DNA of 64,000 nucleotides, from positions 4,216,001-4,280,000 of the forward strand of contig NW_027248940.1 in NCBI RefSeq assembly GCF_036711975.1. Direction: 5' to 3'. A program made the position numbers and the translations under genes. Below, one piece after another: positions 21,511-34,000 of this stretch (position 1 is the stretch's first letter; every line of letters starts with the position of its first letter). The DNA is from Onthophagus taurus (Eukaryota > Arthropoda > Insecta > Coleoptera > Scarabaeidae). The notes under the pieces are model-generated. The model was not told where the DNA came from and searched no databases. It worked only from the letters and a program-made list of their open reading frames with translations.

Positions 21511-24500
21511 GTGGTGGGCTTCGAATATTTAAACTTCTATTCTTCCTGGGGTCCACAAGTTCAGGAAGAATACATTTAATATAAAATTCCTTTAGTGACT
21601 CCCTCATTTTTGAATTCCAGAAATCAATATCTCTAAAAATCTAATTACATTTATATTAAAATGTGAATCTACAGAGTAGCTATACTATGCACCTTTTCGA
21701 CAAGCATTCCTTTTGGACTCCATAAAACGAAATAACACATATAGTAGAAACCACGAGAGCTGGCAGTGACAGGTCGCTTAAAAATGGTATGAATCAAGAT
21801 ATGGACGTACGACTTAGATTATTTCACCACATACATTTAAATGTAGGTTATGTTAGTAATGGAGGTTATATGTCAAACATTGTCAAAGATATTATTTAAT
21901 GATTTTCCTTTCAAAGAAAACATTTTCGGCTTGTGAAAACACTAACAGATTCATGACAACGCTCACAAGACGTTTCGATTTGAGGTTATAATTATAGAGG
22001 GACATCCCTTAGAAGAACAGACGTACTTTTACGACGTGGCCATTTGAATTGTACAGCAGACATATTAAACTAATGCTATCTCTTTCCAACACACATTACT
22101 CTCTAGCGGTTTGTGAACTACGTATGGCATTTGTAAGAGCGGAAAATGATGATTTACTGCCAGCTCTCGTGGCGTCTACTATAGTACGTTTTGTTACATG
22201 TAACTGGCCTTGAGTTTGAAAATAGTAGTCATGGTTTCGTTTTATAGAGAGTATATTATTTTCATCCAAAGTGGCAAATTTTACAGTTTTGTTTCGAATC
22301 GCATCTTCAGGGCTTATGCTTTTACAATTTATTGGACATTTTATTTCCAGTATGGCTTCAGTACCTATTAAACCGTCTGGACTGGCTGCTAAATACCCAC
22401 ACTCTTCATCGATGAAAAGGCCACATGTCATCACAGATATTTTAAATTCATTTTCAAATGTTCTTATTGCTTCTAACTCTGAGTTTTTGCCATAATTAGT
22501 AGCAATATTCCCTTTAAACGTTTTGTATAAAATATCTTCCACCTTTTTAGCTCTCGATGTAGTTAACCTCATTTTACAAATTTTACCAAAATTTGATGCT
22601 GTTAGGCGGTTATTTCGATACTGAAACCATAGTGGATTATTGCTTTGGCCCACTGTAGCTCTTTCTATAACATGACGTTCATCGATTGATTTAATCATAT
22701 TTGAGAGCAATTCTTGTTCTTTAACTTTGTATTTATCATCTGTTAAATCGGGAATTGGGTCTTGTACCTGACCATAATGATGATCCGCAGAAAATACCTT
22801 TTTTAAATAAAATTTTCTCTGTCCTCGACGTTGTAATTCATTTTTTTCTATGACGTCTAGCAATAATTTTTTTTAAAATTGACCTGGGATCCTTGCTTGT
22901 CAATGCCTTCTGAATAATGTTGTAATAATTACTTTTTTCATTAAAAGATAAGGCAGCAGCTTTGCATCGAATACTATAAGAGTTTTTTAAAGAAAAATTT
23001 ACTCTTTTTCCACCAATAAATTTGCAAACTACTGCATTATAATGTTCGGCATCATTTGTGTTCATATTATGCAATAAGCTACTTGCATTGTAGGTAATCC
23101 TATGTAAACATGCTAAAATATCTTCATATACTCCACATGCTTTCATTTCGGGAACATAGTTGACTTCACTATCTTTTGGAGAACAATTAAAATAATTTAT
23201 TGCTACACAATCTTTATGTTCACCAAAAATGTGTGATGGGCAGTTAAGGATATCATGCTTTAAAAGTTTTATTTTATCTGCAAGATCATTTGTTTCTGTA
23301 GCTCTATACTGCGTAGCTTTCTTAATTGCAATGCAAAGTCTTTGCGTGGATGTCATAATATGTTTCCTGATGGAAATGGGTACACAACAATTTGTTGAAA
23401 GACTCTTTTTTCTGCCTACAAAGAACATAAAATTAGCATTAATAGCGGATATTCGATTTGTATTGAAAGCATATCATCAATCAATAATTATTGTCATCGA
23501 CCTGAAGAAAACGGATCTTATCTTCCCAAAATGAAAATTAATAAATTATTTGTAACGTAATGTTTTTACTTTCTCGCATATACGAAGTATATAAAAGAGA
23601 ATGTATTGTGATCATGCAAAAATTCGACTTCGAGAAAAGGTGGTTATATTATTGTATTGTAAACAGATGGGTTACTAAGAGATAAGATCTAAGCGATCAT
23701 GTAACTTACGAGATATTTCACGTAGTTTTGTACCAAGGTTTCTATCTAAATGGTTCCTACATTCTATTTTTTCTATACATGCACTACCATACGGTCTTGT
23801 CTCTAAAATCTTCTTATAGACGCTGCTATCCCCATCACCAACAATTTTTGTATATTTTAATCCATGCATTTCTATGCTACACTTAAAACCTTCAACAATA
23901 ATGTCACTTTTCATTGCAGTGGATGAACCATTCCAGTTTTTATAACATATATGATCTGTTTTATAAGACTCATTGTGTTCTGCTCTTGCACAGATACAAC
24001 AGTACTTATTACGTATGTTTAAGTACAACAACTTTCCTGTGCGTTGACCGATTATACAGGCCTAAAATAAAAATATCACATTTTTAATTTTTATTTATAA
24101 TAAATCTACAATGAAATACAAATAATAACACAATAAGCACTTACAACTCCAGAAAGAGCGTTATAATTGACATTGTATGATCGCTTCGACCAAGCTCCAT
24201 CCACTACAACGGTTATACATGGGATACCATTCTTGTTGACATCTCCTATATTTTTGGCTATTTCAGCTTCTTCTTTAGCTGCTTCTTCCATACTTTTTAG
24301 GGCACTATCATGAATTATATGAGCTATATTATCTTGAGAATTATTGTAGGTTTTATTAGCCATAAATGGGATATCAAGAACAGAGAAAAATTCATCAGCT
24401 TGGGAGTAGCCGATTCCTATAGACGTTGCTGCCAAAACAACACTATCATTTATTTTTGAGGTGTTAATGGAATCAGTGGTAATTTTTTTTTGTATTCCGC

Positions 24501-25337
24501 ACATTTTACATTGAAGTGTAATTTGTGAAGACAAACCATTTCTTTGTTCTGATATAATATGCATATCCACAACAGAACAATTAAATGGATTATGGTAGCC
24601 GATTTCACATATTTGCTTCATAAAAGATGAAACATCAACAATCCTACGTCCATCCAATTCAAACCTAAAATTTTAGTTCGTCTGTGTGTTAATTGTATTT
24701 ACTCTTATTCATAAGTAATATACTACCTTGGTGAAAAAGTTCTTTCAATTTCTACTTCCAATAATGAAGTTTCTATGTTTCTTTGTGTGGGTGATAATGG
24801 TCTCTCTACATCAGAGATGACATTATTATACATGTTAGGATTGTCAGCTAAAACATTTAATGTAGGTAGTAAGGAATTATTGGTTTTATAATATGGTTAC
24901 TCATACATTGTTCCTCAATATCCATACCTATATCTTCTTCATGTGCAATAACATCCTCTAATCTAGATGTTAATATTAGATATTATCACATATTGAAAAT
25001 GTAAAATAATTGCATGCAATATCTATATCTATTTAATATCAATATCTATTTACTGTTACAACCCAAACTGTGTAGAATTATCGGAAAAAATCTAAAATAA
25101 AATGGCATTCTGCCGTTTGTTTTATTTACATACATGGATGCTAACTACATGTTTACACTTACCCTGCACAATTCAAGGTTTCTGAAATTCTTGTCTTCTT
25201 CATCCTCCTAACGAAATAATTTCATAATTTATTATACTTATAAAACACAACATTCACGCTATCTCTTACCTACAACGATTCATTCTTTGCTTTATACTTT
25301 TTCTGCGCGTACCTACGGTAAGGTTACGATTATCCAT
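21511..25337 (-). pseudogene. Mutator-like transposase fused to YqaJ-type exonuclease, multi-exon, broken
   Basis: A minus-strand spliced gene. Exon 1 (25337-25270) starts MDNRNLTVGTRRKSIKQRMN; exon 2 is 25207-25163; damaged pieces with an in-frame TGA lie near 24,975-24,725. The 24664-24145 exon has FELDGRRIVDVSSFMKQI and ITVVVDGAWSKRSYN, 24061-23710 has KIVGDGDSSVYKKI, and the exon from 23415 downward has RRKKSLSTNCC and MNTNDAEHYNAVVCKFIGGK. A one-base loss in an A run near 22,840 shifts into the YqaJ nuclease: LWFQYRNNRLTASNFGKI, GKNSELEAIRTFE, ASPDGLIG and ILEIKCP (the D..ExK core). A 440-bp MITE splits the nuclease; its end resumes at 21739 and stops near 21511. The domain pair is known from animal Mutator-like transposons. 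Confidence 0.78.
21742..22181. mobile_element. 440-bp MITE inserted in the YqaJ exonuclease
   Basis: The 5' arm TAGTAGAAACCACGAGAGCT..GGCAGT and the inverse 3' arm (ACTGCCAGCTCTCGTGGCGT..CTACTA) are about 26 bp long with two mismatches, flanked by TA at 21740-21741 and 22182-22183. Removing the insert and one TA restores the exonuclease frame through KRTMCYFVLWSPKGM on the minus strand, which confirms the boundaries. No transposase inside; the ORF end at 22096 is an artefact of this insertion. Confidence 0.87.
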
Positions 25338-25356
25338 GTCTGCAAATTATAGGTTA

Positions 25357-25548
25357 ATACTAATAGTATATTGTTTTATATGGAAGAGAAGCAGTGCTTT
25401 TTATGGCGTGGTCTGTCGCTAATGACAGATGAGCCGTTAAAATTGTGGCGTGTCCGACAGTTTGCCGGACGAACGAAGTGAGTCCGGCAATGACGGACCA
25501 GCCACAAACGAATCTGCTTCTCTTCCGAATAAAACATAGTATTTTTTC
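25357..25548. repeat. Inverted repeat at the 5' end of the Mutator-like element
   Basis: The left arm contains GGAAGAGAAGCAG (25,382-25,394) and the right arm CTGCTTCTCTTCC (about 25,517-25,529). Similarity extends outward (GTTTTAT / ATAAAAC) and inward (GGTCTGTC / GACGGACC). It lies just upstream of the element's start codon, so it may be a palindromic terminus. Confidence 0.6.
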
Positions 25549-25594
25549 TTCAAACGTTGCAAATAATACGGCGCTAAAGTGAAATGTTCTTCAA

Positions 25595-25635
25595 CGTTAT
25601 GGCGCTAAAGTGAAATTTACTTTAGCGCCATAACG
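25595..25635. repeat. Perfect 17-bp hairpin (GGCGCTAAAG)
   Basis: CGTTATGGCGCTAAAGT, a 7-base loop, then its exact complement. A further direct copy of GGCGCTAAAGTGAAAT precedes it at about 25,570. It may be part of a transposon terminus. The function is not known. Confidence 0.75.
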
Positions 25636-26949
25636 CTGAAGTACTTTTTTGCTATGTTGATCTTAGCAACCGTCGTTATGCAACAATGACTTACTTCTAC
25701 CGCGAGTAAACATGACAACAAAGTTGTCATTTAATGACGTTTGAAGAAAAATAATATTACTGACAATGTTACAATAATATATATAAAATAATTCTACGGC
25801 AATTTTGGTTGCCTACAACATTAATTACTAAATAATTCGCTTTCTCGCAAACGGGGGCGCCACATTCCAGTACCTCATAAAAGTAATTGTTCATGTAAAA
25901 ATACACATAATTTCACTTTTATTTATTAAATTGTTTCATATAATTGCGATCATTGAGTTATTCCAAGGATCGGTACAATGCCGTATTTTATATTTGTATT
26001 ATTATTTTTTCACTTACGTTATTTAAAAGTATTTATTAAATATCGCACTGTACCGTATATTATTAAACTATTTTAGGGTCATACACCAAATTCCATAAAT
26101 TAAATACATATATTAACTCTACAATCTTACGTATACGAATACACAGTGCTGCCAACATAAAATGGCGGTATCGAGGCCTCTTAAAGAGCTGCATGGGTTT
26201 CAAAGGTTAAAAAAATGCATAACTTTTCTATTTTTTTTTACATATAATACATGAATTATTTAAATCAAAATTATAAGGATATAAAGTAGTAGCATTTAAA
26301 GGAAGAGTTATATTATTTTTAGTCAAAACTTTGGAAAAATCAGCGGATTGGACCTAGTTTTTGGTAACCCCTCAAAAAGAAGGGTACTCCTGGACAGCAC
26401 TATTCATGGAAGCTTTACCTGAAATTAAAAAAAACATTTTTTTCTATTAATACATAATAGTAGATAGTGATTGAATGAAGGATTAAAAAAAAAGAAATTT
26501 GAATTCTTTACAAGTTGTATGTAAAACTGTACAGGTGTCCTAAATTGGTTGTCCGCATAGGCTATCTCTAAAACTAAAAGAGATAGACAAAAAGTAGCTT
26601 ACCTGTCCTGATCTTTTAATAAGAAGTTGCCATTTTAATTGTTTTCAAATAATTTTGTTGGCAACAATGTAATATTGGTAACGCCAACGCTTGCTAGGGG
26701 ATTCCCAGTTAGTTTGTTAAACGTTAAGGGATTTAAAGAATATATTTCTTCTCGCAGCTCGTCGCAAATAAACCGTAAAAGTTACTGAATGGTGTCTTTG
26801 TATCACATCTTTAAAATCTTTATTAGACAATAAGGAAATAGGTGAATTTATGACTCCCCAAAGTAATAAAAAAAGCGAGACAGGAGCGAAATCTCGGAAA
26901 AATACGTTTGGTTAAATTTTATTTCTTCTTAAAAATATTAATAAACGTT
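25636..26949. other. Intronic stretch, no gene
   Basis: AT-rich sequence with remnants suggestive of TE ends: CAGTGCTGCCAACA near 26,143 and GGACAGCACT near 26,393 could be inverted hAT-like ends, and a CAGGTGTCCTAAATTGG mariner-like end lies near 26,531. None has a confirmed partner or target duplication. Confidence 0.35.
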
Positions 26950-27334
26950 TTTGAAAATATTGAATTTGAATACTAATATTCAGAGACTTCAAATAGACTC
27001 TCTAACTGAATCGCTTCAGACTCAACGAAATGATTTTGAAACTTTATGGGTACAAATTGTTAATGGAAAGGATAATTTTAATATTGATGAACCAGTTTTG
27101 CGAAGAAAGAGAAAATTTTCTCTTAGATTGAACGGATCAAAAAAATCAACATTTCTTTAGTTCATCTGAAGAGTTCTATCGATCTTTGTATTACAAAGTC
27201 ATAGATTCTTGCATTCAAGGTATCAACAACCGCTTTAATTCCGATGGAATAAAACAAGCTAAAGATATTGAAACGTTTTTATTGAAGAACAAAAATACTA
27301 GAGTGTTTGAGCAGCCAATTTTGGCATAAAGCGA
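26950..27334 (+). pseudogene. hAT (ZMYM1/DUF4371-like) transposase fragment
   Basis: The plus-strand frame 26,951-27,160 reads LNTNIQRLQIDSLTESLQTQ, and after a frameshift SSEEFYRSLYYKVIDSCIQG, INNRFNSDGIKQAKDIETFL. These are typical central-to-C-terminal pieces of ZMYM1-like hAT proteins. The fragment stops where the CACTA-like element begins (27,338). The other half is not seen beyond that element. Confidence 0.68.
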
Positions 27335-27337
27335 TTA

Positions 27338-30238
27338 CACAGTGCAACAAATTTCGGGTCATCGCTTCCATCCCAAATGACTCTAAAGGGAAATGAAAGT
27401 AGACCAATAGACTAACAAAATCCCCACGGGGTTTTACTTTATTAGCTCGGATTTTTTTTTAATGGCTACCTGAAATTTTTCGCGGATGCGCCGGCGGTGG
27501 CTATGCAACCTCTTGAAGTTCGCATATTTTTGGGTCATTTTCTTAACTTTTCGCGATGTATAAATGGATATACTTAACCATTTAAACTTGAAAAAATAGA
27601 ATATCTAATATTTATTAAATATTTCGTGGTTGAAAATGCCTTTTTTAGCCCATTTTTGCAAAGTAATTAGGATTTAATTTTTTTAATGAAAAAACATTAT
27701 TCTTGTATTTTTTGTTTATTTTCCAATGAATTACACGATAAATGAGATGGAACGACTATGTTGCTCGAACCCTTTTTGGTGCCAGTTGGAATGGAAAATC
27801 GTCGATACCATCGCTGTCATCATCAGAGTCCGTGTCTGAATCTACCAAAATTTCGGTTTCTCTTTCTGAGACACCTCCTTCTTCTTCTTGTTCATCTTCA
27901 AACACATTTTTGCTCCACCAACAAATTTCCGCAAGAACTGCGTCGGGCAATTGTTTTCCTCTATATCTGTAAATTGTTTTCATTAAAATCCGTTTTCTAT
28001 GCAACAAAAAAATAATCACATTACCTCATTTCAAATGGCACGGCTACTTGGTGGCTAACTGTCGACCGAAGTAATCTAGATGATGATGTAAATAGTGAAT
28101 TTTCAGCGACATATTAACACCAATTTTGGAGAACGCATCCAACATTGTATGCACAGAACGTTGATAGCGTTCAGACCGATGTTTCCCTAATAAGCCCTCA
28201 ATGACCTCTTTTATGGAACGCCAAGCAGTCAATTCGTTGTCAATTAAAACATTGTCGAATTCTTCAGTTTTCACCAGTTTTCGAATGTCTGGGCCATTCA
28301 CAACGCCTAAAAGGAGAAAGTTTTAATGTTACGGTTTAATACTAAATCTGATATCTCATTTTGTTGTGAAAAAAATAATATTTAAGGTTTCATACATTCT
28401 TTCAATTTGCTTTCGCTAAGTCGAGGGAAAATTTGTGCCAAAACCGCATAAACTTCTTGCCTCTTAGCCACAGTTTTCAGGAAACTTTTGACTATTCCAA
28501 GTTTCACGTGAAGTGGAGGTAATATAACTTTGTCTTGTGGCACCAAAGGATCTTGAATTACATTGGCATTTACGTGTTTGCTCGATTCTCTGCTCTGCCA
28601 TGTGTGGTTTGTATATTGGTCGCCTTTATATCTGGAGTCCCAATCGCAGATAAAATACATATATTTAATGTATCCGGTTTGCAATCCGCAAAGAATTGCA
28701 ACAACCTTCAAGTCACAGCATATCCGCCATTGATGTTTGTCATAATCAACATTTTTCAGTATTCTTTTTAATGCATCGTTGGTTTCTTTCGTTTCAATGC
28801 TGTATGCTGCGATTGGTACCGATGGTTTCGTGTTTGTTTGATGGAGCAACACCGCTTTCAAACTTATTTTGGAGCTGTCAATAAACAGTCTCCACTCATT
28901 TGGTCTGTATAGGATGTCCATTTCTTTCATGAGGCCGTCGACATCCTTGCAGTATGCAGATGTTTGCTCCTCATTCACAGTGAAACATTTTTGCAGTGCG
29001 GATTGTCGATGCCTATATGCTGTGACTTTTGTCTCAGGTGCCAACAGGTTGTTCGAATTTAGAAATTTAGCTAACTGTTCCGACTTACGTTGCGATAGTC
29101 CTAACTTCGCAACGATGGAGTCCAGCTGATGTGGAGTAACCAAAATTGGCCCAGTTGATACAATGAAAAAGTATCACTCAAGTGGGTTGAAAAAGTAATA
29201 CCCGATAACACGTCCGGGCTCGGTGGTTTTGGCACTGGAATGTTTTCTGTGTGTGGCAATGGTATTTGAGCACTTGGGACACTCAAATACACTTTACTCC
29301 TTATTTTCTTTCTGTTCATTCCACTACCAGAATTCACACACGCGTAACAAACAAATGTGTCGTGATTAATCAGATCCGTCCAGATCATTGGCACGCCGAA
29401 CGACAAACTTTTTATTCTTCTATGCATCCAATTCAAGAGGTCATTGTAACATTTCTCGCAAACCACATTGGGAACCCAAGTCACGTTGGAAATAACTGGT
29501 TGGTTGAAGTATTTCTCGTATGCGAACTTAAATTCTTTAGCCATGCTTTATCTGTTGTAGGGTGAAATGACCACAAACGGAACAGAAATTGTTTATATTG
29601 CAAACCATTTTAGCGCCACAAATACTGGTTTTCCCACCGTAAACACAACAAACAATTCACCAAACAAATCACTAAGTCACAAATAAACGATGCTCTGCCA
29701 GATGCTTACTGTTTGAGAAATATTCTCGAACTAAAAGCTACGGACTTATGTACTAACCCGCCTGAACATCTAACTTCTACCCTTCTACCTATTCATCTTT
29801 TTACCTGGACGACTTTCTTGTATCATTCTTATAGCGCAGGGTGACGAATGGACCCCCTGTACGTGTACTTGTTCGTCTTTTTACCTGTAAGATTTTCTTG
29901 CTTCTTTGTTGTAACGAAGGGTGATGAATGAACTCCCTGGACGTATACCTGTACGTCCTGTAGTCTACTGTCCGTTTTAAGTCATTTTTCATAAAATGTT
30001 TTAAAGAAATAAACAGAGTATATAAAAATAATAAAAATAACTTAAATTATTTCATTTACTATTATTTAATTTTAAAGAAATACCGCCAAAAACTGCTGTA
30101 AATACATGCCAACTTTAGTTGGTCATAAAAAAAAACCCGAGCTAATATAGTAAAACTCCGTGAGGGTTTTGTTAGTTAGTTGGTCTACTTTCATTTACCA
30201 TTGGAACCAACCGAGATGGTTTTTCTCGTTGCACAGTG
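27338..30238 (-). mobile_element. CACTA-like (CMC) DNA transposon, 2.9 kb
   Basis: Termini CACAGTGCAAC (left) and, on minus, CACTGTGCAAC (right) continue as about 130-bp imperfect TIRs (AAATGAAAGTAGACCAA, AACAAAACCCTCACGG). A TTA trinucleotide flanks both ends (27335-27337, 30239-30241), giving a 3-bp duplication. CACTG-type ends with 3-bp TSD point to the CACTA/CMC group. A subterminal tandem duplication of about 90 bp (29,790-29,965; CTGGACGACTTTCTTG / CTGTAAGATTTTCTTG) lies near the right end. Confidence 0.75.
27756..29544 (-). pseudogene. Transposase-like protein of the CACTA-like element, internally deleted
   Basis: Minus-strand blocks: 29544-29190 with paired Cys motifs (CEKCYNDLLNW, CYACVN) and Pro-rich linker; 29143-28382 with LYRPNEWRLFIDSSKISLKA, WRICCDLKVVAILCGLQTGY and CDWDSRYKG; 28301-28044 with SLKIHYLHHHLDYF; and 28019-27756 with RYRGKQLPDAVLAEICWWSK and an acidic C-terminus. 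It belongs to a multicopy insect protein family I recognise but cannot name. IDSS and CDLKV look like the two Asp of a DDE fold. The GERFHQ segment that normally follows HLDYF in this family (possible catalytic Glu) is missing at the 28,044 junction, with frame breaks there, so this copy looks inactive. Confidence 0.65.
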
Positions 30239-30241
30239 TTA

Positions 30242-31009
30242 TTAGAAGGCTGTCTCAGCGAGACCGGTCATTAGACGTTTCTGGGATTCTGGCGAAAATA
30301 AAAATTTGAGAATTGAGACTTAAGTATTATCAATTGTGTTCTCTTTGACTAAAATATTTTTAGATTTCTAGCACTTGCGGTTATACCGGAAGTCGGTATA
30401 GTCTACTTTATTTTTTTAAATGGAACACTGTATATTTTTACATATTTAGATTTGTCTGTTACTTTACTTTTTGCAATTTGATTCGGCTGTTCTCGAGTTA
30501 TCCGAATTTTTCTAGAAAAATCTGCTCCAGCAGGCATTTGTTCAAAAAATCAGAGTACCATAACTTAATTTTATTACTTACAAGGGAAGTATCACGACTG
30601 TGTCTCACCGATTTCGATGAAATTTGGTACAGTCATAGAATGGGCCAAATTAAGGTTCGCACATTTTTTTATACGTGCGGTAAAAGCCTCTGGGGCGAGT
30701 TATAGGGGTTGAAAGTTTGGAGAAAAAGTACGTTTTCACTTATATTTTCAAAACGAAAAGTGCTATCAACATTTGTTAAATTGTAGCTGATATTCATTTT
30801 AAATGAGCTTTCTTTTGATGTATCACACATATACCGGAAGGTTAAAAGGGGCGAACTACCCCTATTTTTTCGTGTTTATTTAAAAACCACCCTATCGATT
30901 TTGATGACGTTAAATATACTTGTAGTGCATTCAAAAATATTAGTTAAGTGTTTTTTCTCGTTCATCATAGATCAACCCTAGCGATTTAACCCTAATTTAA
31001 TTCAACCCT
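30242..31009. other. Intronic stretch before the satellite array
   Basis: No gene recognised. Phrases such as TTTCGATGAAATTTGGTACA resemble dispersed insect repeats. The sequence grades into the satellite at about 31,010. Confidence 0.35.
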
Positions 31010-34000
31010 AATTTTAAGAAAAACATTTTTGAATCTAAACTTGCAAAATTGAGGTTGTGTCAAAAATTTAAAAAATCGCTGTGATCTTATTTTTGGAAGT
31101 TAAAAAACGACTTATATCTTGAATTAAAGCTGAAACATCGTATTTTCTGAATATGATATAGAATAAATAGGTTTGATGATAAAAGTTTCGAGAAAAACAT
31201 TTTTGAATCTAAACTTGCAAAATTGAGGTTGTGTCAAAAATTTAAAAAATCGGTGTGATCTTATTTTTGGGAGTTAAAAAACGACTTATATCTTGAATTA
31301 AAGCTGAAACATTGTATTTTGTGAATATGATATAGAATAAATAGGTTTGATGATAAAAATTTCGAGAAAAACATTTTTGAATCTAAACTTGCAAAATTGA
31401 GGTTTTGTCAAAAATTATAAAAATTTAAAAAATCGCTGTGTACTTATTTTTGGGAGTTAAAAAACGACTTATATCTTGAATTAAAGCTGAAACATCGTAT
31501 TTTGTGAATATGATATAGAATAAACAGGTTTGATGATAAAAATTTCGAGAAAAACATTTTTGATGAAAAGTCGATGTGATCTTATTTTTGGGAGTTAAAA
31601 AACAACTTATACCTTGAATCAAAGCTGCAACATTATATTTTGTAAATATGATATAGAATAAATAGGTTTGATGATAAAAGTTTCGAGAAAAACATTTTTG
31701 AATCTAAATTTGCAAAATGAGGTTGTGTCAAAAATTATAAAAATTTAAAAAATAGCTGTGATCTTATTTTTGGGAGTTAAAAAACGACTTATATCTTGAA
31801 TTAAAGCTGAAACATCGTATTTTCTGAATATGATATAGAATAAATAGGTTTGATGATAAAAGTTTCGAGAAAAACATTTTTGAATCTAAACTTGCAAAAT
31901 TGAGGTTGTGTCAAAAATTTAAAAAATCGGTGTGATCTTATTTTTGGGAGTTAAAAAACGACTTATATCTTGAATTAAAGCTGAAACATCGTATTTTCTG
32001 AATATGATATAGAATAAATAGGTTTGATGATAAAAATTTCGAGAAAAACATTTTTGAATCTAAACTTGCAAAATTAAGGTTGTGTTAAAAATTATAAAGA
32101 ATTAAAAAAATCGCTGTAATCTTATTTTTGGGAGTTAAAAAACGACTTATATCTTGAATTAAAGCTGAAACATCGTATTTTGTGAATATGATATAGAATA
32201 AATAGGTTTGATGATAAAAATTTCGAGAAAAACATTTTTGAATCTAAACTTGCAAAATGGAGGTTGTGTCAAAAATTTAAAAAATCGGTGTGATCTTATT
32301 TTTCTGAGTTAAAAAACGACTTATATCTTGAATTAAAGCTGAAACATCGTATTTTGTGAATATGATATAGAATAAATAGGTTTGATAATAAAAATTTCGA
32401 GAAAAACATTTTTGAATCTAAACTTGCAAAATTGAGGTTGTGTCAAAAATTTAAAAAATCGCTGTTATCGTATTTTTGGGAGTTAAACAACAACTTATAC
32501 CTTGAATCAAAGCTGCAACATTATATTTTGTAGATATGATATAGAATAAATAAGTTTGATGATAAAAATTTCGAGAAAAACATTTTTGAATCTAAACTTG
32601 CAAAATTGAGGTTTTGTCAAAAATTATAAAAATTTAAAAAATCGCTGTGTACTTATTTTTGGGAGTTAAAAAACGACTTATATATTGAATTAAAGCTGAA
32701 ACATCGTATTTTGTGAATATGATATAGAATAAATAGGTTTGATGATAAAAATTTCGAGAAAAACATTTTTGAATCTAAACTTGCAAAATTGAGGTTGTGT
32801 CAAAAATTTAAAAAATCGGTGTGATCTTATTTTTGGGAGTTAAAAAACGACTTATATCTTGAATTAAAGCTGAAACATTGTATTTTGTGAATATGATATA
32901 GAATAAATAGGTTTGATGATAAAAATTTCGAGAAAAACATTTTTGAATCTAAACTTGCAAAATTGAGGTTTTGTCAAAAATTATAAAAATTTAAAAAATC
33001 GCTGTGTACTTATTTTTGGGAGTTAAAAAACGACTTATATATTGAATTAAAGCTGAAACATCGTATTTTGTGAATATGATATAGAATAAATAGGTTTGAT
33101 GATAAAAATTTCGAGAAAAACATTTTTGAATCTAAACTTGCAAAATTGAGGTTGTGTCAAAAATTTAAAAAATCGGTGTGATCTTATTTTTGGGAGTTAA
33201 AAAACGACTTATATCTTGAATTAAAGCTGAAACATTGTATTTTGTGAATATGATATAGAATAAATAGGTTTGATGACAAAAATTTCGAGAAAAACATTTT
33301 TGAATCTAAACTTGCAAAATTGAGGTTTTGTCAAAAATTATAAAAATTTAAAAAATCGCTGTGTACTTATTTTTGGGAGTTAAAAAACGACTTATATCTT
33401 GAATTAAAGCTGAAACATCGTATTTTGTGAATATGATATAGAATAAACAGGTTTGATGATAAAAATTTCGAGAAAAACATTTTTGATGAAAAGTCGATGT
33501 GATCTTATTTTTGGGAGTTAAAAAACAACTTATACCTTGAATCAAAGCTGCAACATTATATTTTGTAAATATGATATAGAATAAATAGGTTTGATGATAA
33601 AAGTTTCGAGAAAAATATTTTTGAATCTAAACTTGCAAAATGGAGGTTGTGTCAAAAATTTAAAAAATCGCTGTGAACTTATTTTTGGAAGTTAAAAAAC
33701 GACTTATATCTTGAATTAAAGCTGAAACATCGTATTTTCTGAATATGATATAGAATAAATAGGTTTGATGATAAAAGTTTCGAGAAAAACATTTTTGAAT
33801 CTAAACTTGCAAAATTGAGGTTGTGTCAAAAATTTAAAAAATCGGTGTGATCTTATTTTTGGGAGTTAAAAAACGACTTATATCTTGAATTAAAGCTGAA
33901 ACATTGTATTTTGTGAATATGATATAGAATAAATAGGTTTGCTGATAAAAATTTCGAGAAAAACATTTTTGAATCTAAACTTGCAAAATTGAGGTTTTGT

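Noticed and set aside
26143..26402. hAT-like MITE between AGTGCTGCC and GGACAGCACT
   Set aside because: Ends match over only a few bases and no 8-bp duplication is visible.
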